A stretch of 64,000 nt of DNA from Anaerococcus porci (lineage in GTDB: Bacteria; Bacillota; Clostridia; Tissierellales; Peptoniphilaceae): the NCBI RefSeq assembly GCF_009696575.1, contig NZ_VULQ01000002.1, positions 1 through 64,000 on the forward strand, given 5' to 3'. Made by a program: the position numbers and the translations under genes. A model generated the notes under the pieces. It had not been told where the DNA came from. It ran no database searches and was given only the letters and a program-made list of their open reading frames with translations. Every line of letters starts with the position of its first letter. Position 1 is the stretch's first letter. Positions 62,172-64,000 of this stretch are shown in pieces.

Positions 62172-62732
62172 TTATACTTCTAATAATTCTTTATTTTTCT
62201 TATCTACTATTATATCTATATTATCAATATATTTTTCAGTAATGTTTTGAATTTCTTCTTCTATAGAATATCTATCATCTTCTGTAAGATCCCCAGTTTT
62301 TTCTGCTTTTTTTACAACATCCATATTATCCCTTCTTATATTTCTAATTTGGATTTTGCTATCTTCAGAATATTCTGATACTTGCTTTGTCAATTCTTTT
62401 CTTCTTTCTTCAGTAAGAGATGGAAAAGGAAGCCTAATTACTTCACCATCATTTTGAGGATTGATTCCTATATCTGATTTATTAATAGCTTTTTCAATCT
62501 CTTTAATATTTGACCTATCCCAAGGCTTAATAACTAACAATCTTGGTTCTGGTATAGAAATTGTTGCGGCTTGATTGATTGGTGTTTGGGTTCCATAATA
62601 TGAAAATGTAATCCCATCTAATATTGAGTCATTGGCTCTACCTGCTCTAATTTTGGAAATTCTAATTTCGAATGATTCTACCGCCCTTTTCATTTGAGAT
62701 TCTGTATCCTTAATAATCTTCTCGTACATCAA
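62172..62732 (-). CDS. frr: Ribosome recycling factor
   Basis: A 186-residue factor that splits post-termination ribosomes with EF-G. Signature regions: [77 protein letters not shown] and [15 protein letters not shown]. Its start overlaps the pyrH stop by four bases (ATGA). Confidence 0.97.
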   Translation of the reverse strand: MMYEKIIKDTESQMKRAVESFEIRISKIRAGRANDSILDGITFSYYGTQTPINQAATISIPEPRLLVIKPWDRSNIKEIEKAINKSDIGINPQNDGEVIRLPFPSLTEERRKELTKQVSEYSEDSKIQIRNIRRDNMDVVKKAEKTGDLTEDDRYSIEEEIQNITEKYIDNIDIIVDKKNKELLEV

Positions 62733-63442
62733 AAACTCTCCTTTACAATTGTTCCTATTTCTTTTCCTTCAACTATCTTAACTAAATTACTTGGATCATC
62801 TATACCAAAAACTAAAATCGGCATATTATTGTCCATGCATAAACTTGTCGCAGTGGAGTCCATAATTTGTAATCTCTTTTGTAAAATTTCACTGTAGGTT
62901 AACCTATCATATTTTTTTGCATCGTCATACTTATTAGGGTCTTTATCATAAATACCATCAGTACCTTTCTTTCCTAAAAGTATTACATCTGCACCAATTT
63001 CTAGAGCTCTTAAAGAAGCTGTAGTGTCTGTTGAAAAATATGGAAGTCCAGTACCAGCTGCAAAAATAACGACTCTCCCTTTTTCAAGATGCCTTGCTGC
63101 TCTTCTTCTTATATATGGTTCCGCTACTTCTTGCATATTTATAGCTGTCATTAGTCTTGTTTCAAGATTCATTTTCTCAAGTGCATCTTGAACTCTAAGA
63201 CCATTCATAACTGTTCCTAACATACCTATAGTATCACTGGTAGCTCTTTCAACATTTCTACCACTTCTACCTCTCCAGAAGTTTCCTCCGCCTACAACTA
63301 TGGCTATTTCAAGACCCATTTCTTTGGTTTTTTTGATATTGTTACAAATATTGTCTATTGTAGCATCATCAAATCCAAATCCTTTGTCTTTGGCAAGCGC
63401 TTCTCCACTTAATTTTAAAACTACTCTTTTAATATTGCGCAA
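62729..63442 (-). CDS. pyrH: UMP kinase
   Basis: Phosphorylates UMP to UDP. The 237 residues include [61 protein letters not shown] and [15 protein letters not shown]. It starts with TTG (63442) behind TAGGAGGAAAAGT, the only sensible start for the [11 protein letters not shown]-terminus. TATAAT at about 25 bases before the ribosome site is a probable -10 box. First gene of the pyrH-frr-pil run. Confidence 0.96.
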   Translation of the reverse strand: MRNIKRVVLKLSGEALAKDKGFGFDDATIDNICNNIKKTKEMGLEIAIVVGGGNFWRGRSGRNVERATSDTIGMLGTVMNGLRVQDALEKMNLETRLMTAINMQEVAEPYIRRRAARHLEKGRVVIFAAGTGLPYFSTDTTASLRALEIGADVILLGKKGTDGIYDKDPNKYDDAKKYDRLTYSEILQKRLQIMDSTATSLCMDNNMPILVFGIDDPSNLVKIVEGKEIGTIVKESF

Positions 63443-63582
63443 AACTTTTCCTCCTATTAGTAAAATTATATCCTATTTTGAAATTTTCATAAAGTTATAA
63501 GTTATAAGTTTTAAAATTTTATTAGATAGTTTACTATATGTATATCTACCCAAATCAGAAAAATAAAATCTTTATAAAAAAT

Positions 63583-63604
63583 AGTCAAGCTTTCACTTGA
63601 CTCA
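63583..63604 (-). terminator. Terminator upstream of pyrH
   Basis: Minus strand AGTCAAG, a short loop, CTTGACT, then ATTTTTT. It closes the transcription unit upstream (phage-like remnants at the right edge) before the pyrH promoter. Confidence 0.75.
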
Positions 63605-63637
63605 GCCTATGGATAAATCAGATAAATCCTTAAAATT

Positions 63638-63946
63638 TTAATATATTTTGTCTATAGTACGATGGACTATTGCAGAATAAATTAATCGTTCTAAAATTAT
63701 TACAAACTCCTCCACGACAATTTGGACTCTATAAGCCGACAGGCTATACTCAAATTGTCTAAAAGTAACTTGTAATGATTCAACTTTAGAATTCATAATT
63801 TTGCAACAGCCCATTTTATTAAAATATTTGACCAGTGCTGTAATGTTTTTTCTATTTATTGAATTAGTTCTTTCTCTTTCGATTGTATCAACGTATTTTT
63901 CAAATACTTCTGCATTAAAATATGTCTTATCAAATAATTTAGGCAT
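63638..63946 (-). pseudogene. Phage major capsid-like N-terminal fragment running into the repeat
   Basis: The start MPKLFDKTYFNAEVFEKYVD resembles the N-terminus of HK97-like major capsid proteins of Firmicutes phages. After about 28 residues the likeness stops, and the rest of the 102-codon frame is short unrelated sequence and then the reading of the MITE-like repeat, so the product is an accident. It has a ribosome site (AGGAGG) upstream, left over from the original gene. Confidence 0.45.
63664..63812. repeat. MITE-like palindromic repeat, copy B
   Basis: 149 bp bounded by GGACTATTGCAGAATAA and, reversed, GGGCTGTTGCAAAATTA. An internal hairpin is formed by GACAATTTG...ATAAGCC and GGCTATACTCAAATTGTC. 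The same ends, size and inner-hairpin plan are found at 25071-25212, although the interior sequences differ. It is inserted in a phage capsid-like gene fragment. Confidence 0.6.
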
Positions 63947-63956
63947 CTAAATCCTC

Positions 63957-64000
63957 CTATAAAATACCTTTCTTGTTAGCTTCAAGCATTTCCTCATAAG
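63957..64000 (-). CDS. C-terminal end of a gene upstream of the capsid-like fragment (partial)
   Basis: The last residues YEEMLEANKKGIL before TAG (63957-63959). In phage genomes the gene before the major capsid is commonly a scaffold or small structural protein, which would fit, but 13 residues do not allow identification. Confidence 0.35.
   Translation of the reverse strand, partial: YEEMLEANKKGIL

Noticed and set aside
63638-63812. The 102-residue open frame as one real protein
   Set aside because: Only the first 28 or so residues resemble a capsid start; the rest is translation of a palindromic repeat and its flank.
1-64000. CRISPR array, tRNA or rRNA genes
   Set aside because: No regularly spaced repeats, cloverleaf sequences or rRNA signatures were noticed on either strand.

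Overview
The window looks like chromosome from a low-GC Gram-positive anaerobe, most likely a Gram-positive anaerobic coccus of the Tissierellia (Peptoniphilaceae: Peptoniphilus/Anaerococcus/Finegoldia relatives). This is inferred from the AT-rich sequence, strong AGGAGG ribosome sites, Firmicutes gene orders (murB-rapZ-whiA; plsX-acpP-rnc-smc; def-fmt-rsmB-rlmN-prpC-prkC-rsgA-rpe; pyrH-frr) and many accessory genes typical of anaerobic cocci. No rRNA, tRNA or CRISPR array was seen.

Layout. 1-138: right end of an IS256-family element. 191-2115: a damaged ATC-hydrolase-like gene and an SdpR/SdpI-type repressor/immunity pair with twin operators. 3013-9662: a dipeptide/oligopeptide ABC importer operon (dppABCDF-like) ending in an M42 aminopeptidase, so peptide import is coupled to peptide cleavage. 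10.4-11.6 kb: decayed remains of an integrative or plasmid element (RepA_N initiator, CD1845-like membrane protein, glycine-zipper protein). 11.7-15.7 kb: a five-gene peptide-antibiotic immunity/efflux module (ATPase, two permeases, response regulator, sensor kinase). 15.8-30.3 kb: accessory island with two IS256-family insertions, a GIY-YIG/DUF4357 protein, two decayed copies of a phage lysin gene flanking a GntR-regulated ABC module, a candidate small-peptide/export locus (22-residue micro-ORF, interrupted YkgJ-like gene, asymmetric heterodimeric ABC exporter, MITE-like repeat), a MerR regulator and a damaged CDF metal transporter.

30.5-63.4 kb is conserved core. One minus-strand run is murB-rapZ-phosphatase-whiA-dnaE-pfkA-pyk-rlmD (cell wall, signalling, replication, lower glycolysis). 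rpmB stands alone on the plus strand behind a good promoter. A second minus-strand run is plsX-acpP-rnc-radical SAM-smc-def-fmt-rsmB-rlmN-prpC-prkC-rsgA-rpe (lipid precursor, RNA processing, chromosome structure, translation start, Ser/Thr kinase signalling). ackA and rpmF follow upstream. A third run starts at pyrH-frr and continues directly into a type IV pilus/pseudopilus set (pilC, major pilin, prepilin peptidase, four minor components) without an assembly ATPase in view. The last 400 bases hold a terminator, a second MITE-like repeat and fragments of phage structural genes.

The most unusual points are the micro-ORF/YkgJ/ABC locus, smc with no ordinary start codon (AUA or AUU is forced), two MITE-like elements about 38.5 kb apart, several accessory genes cut by single in-frame stops with the frame open afterwards, and very legible regulatory DNA upstream of sdpR, the GntR gene and the MerR gene.
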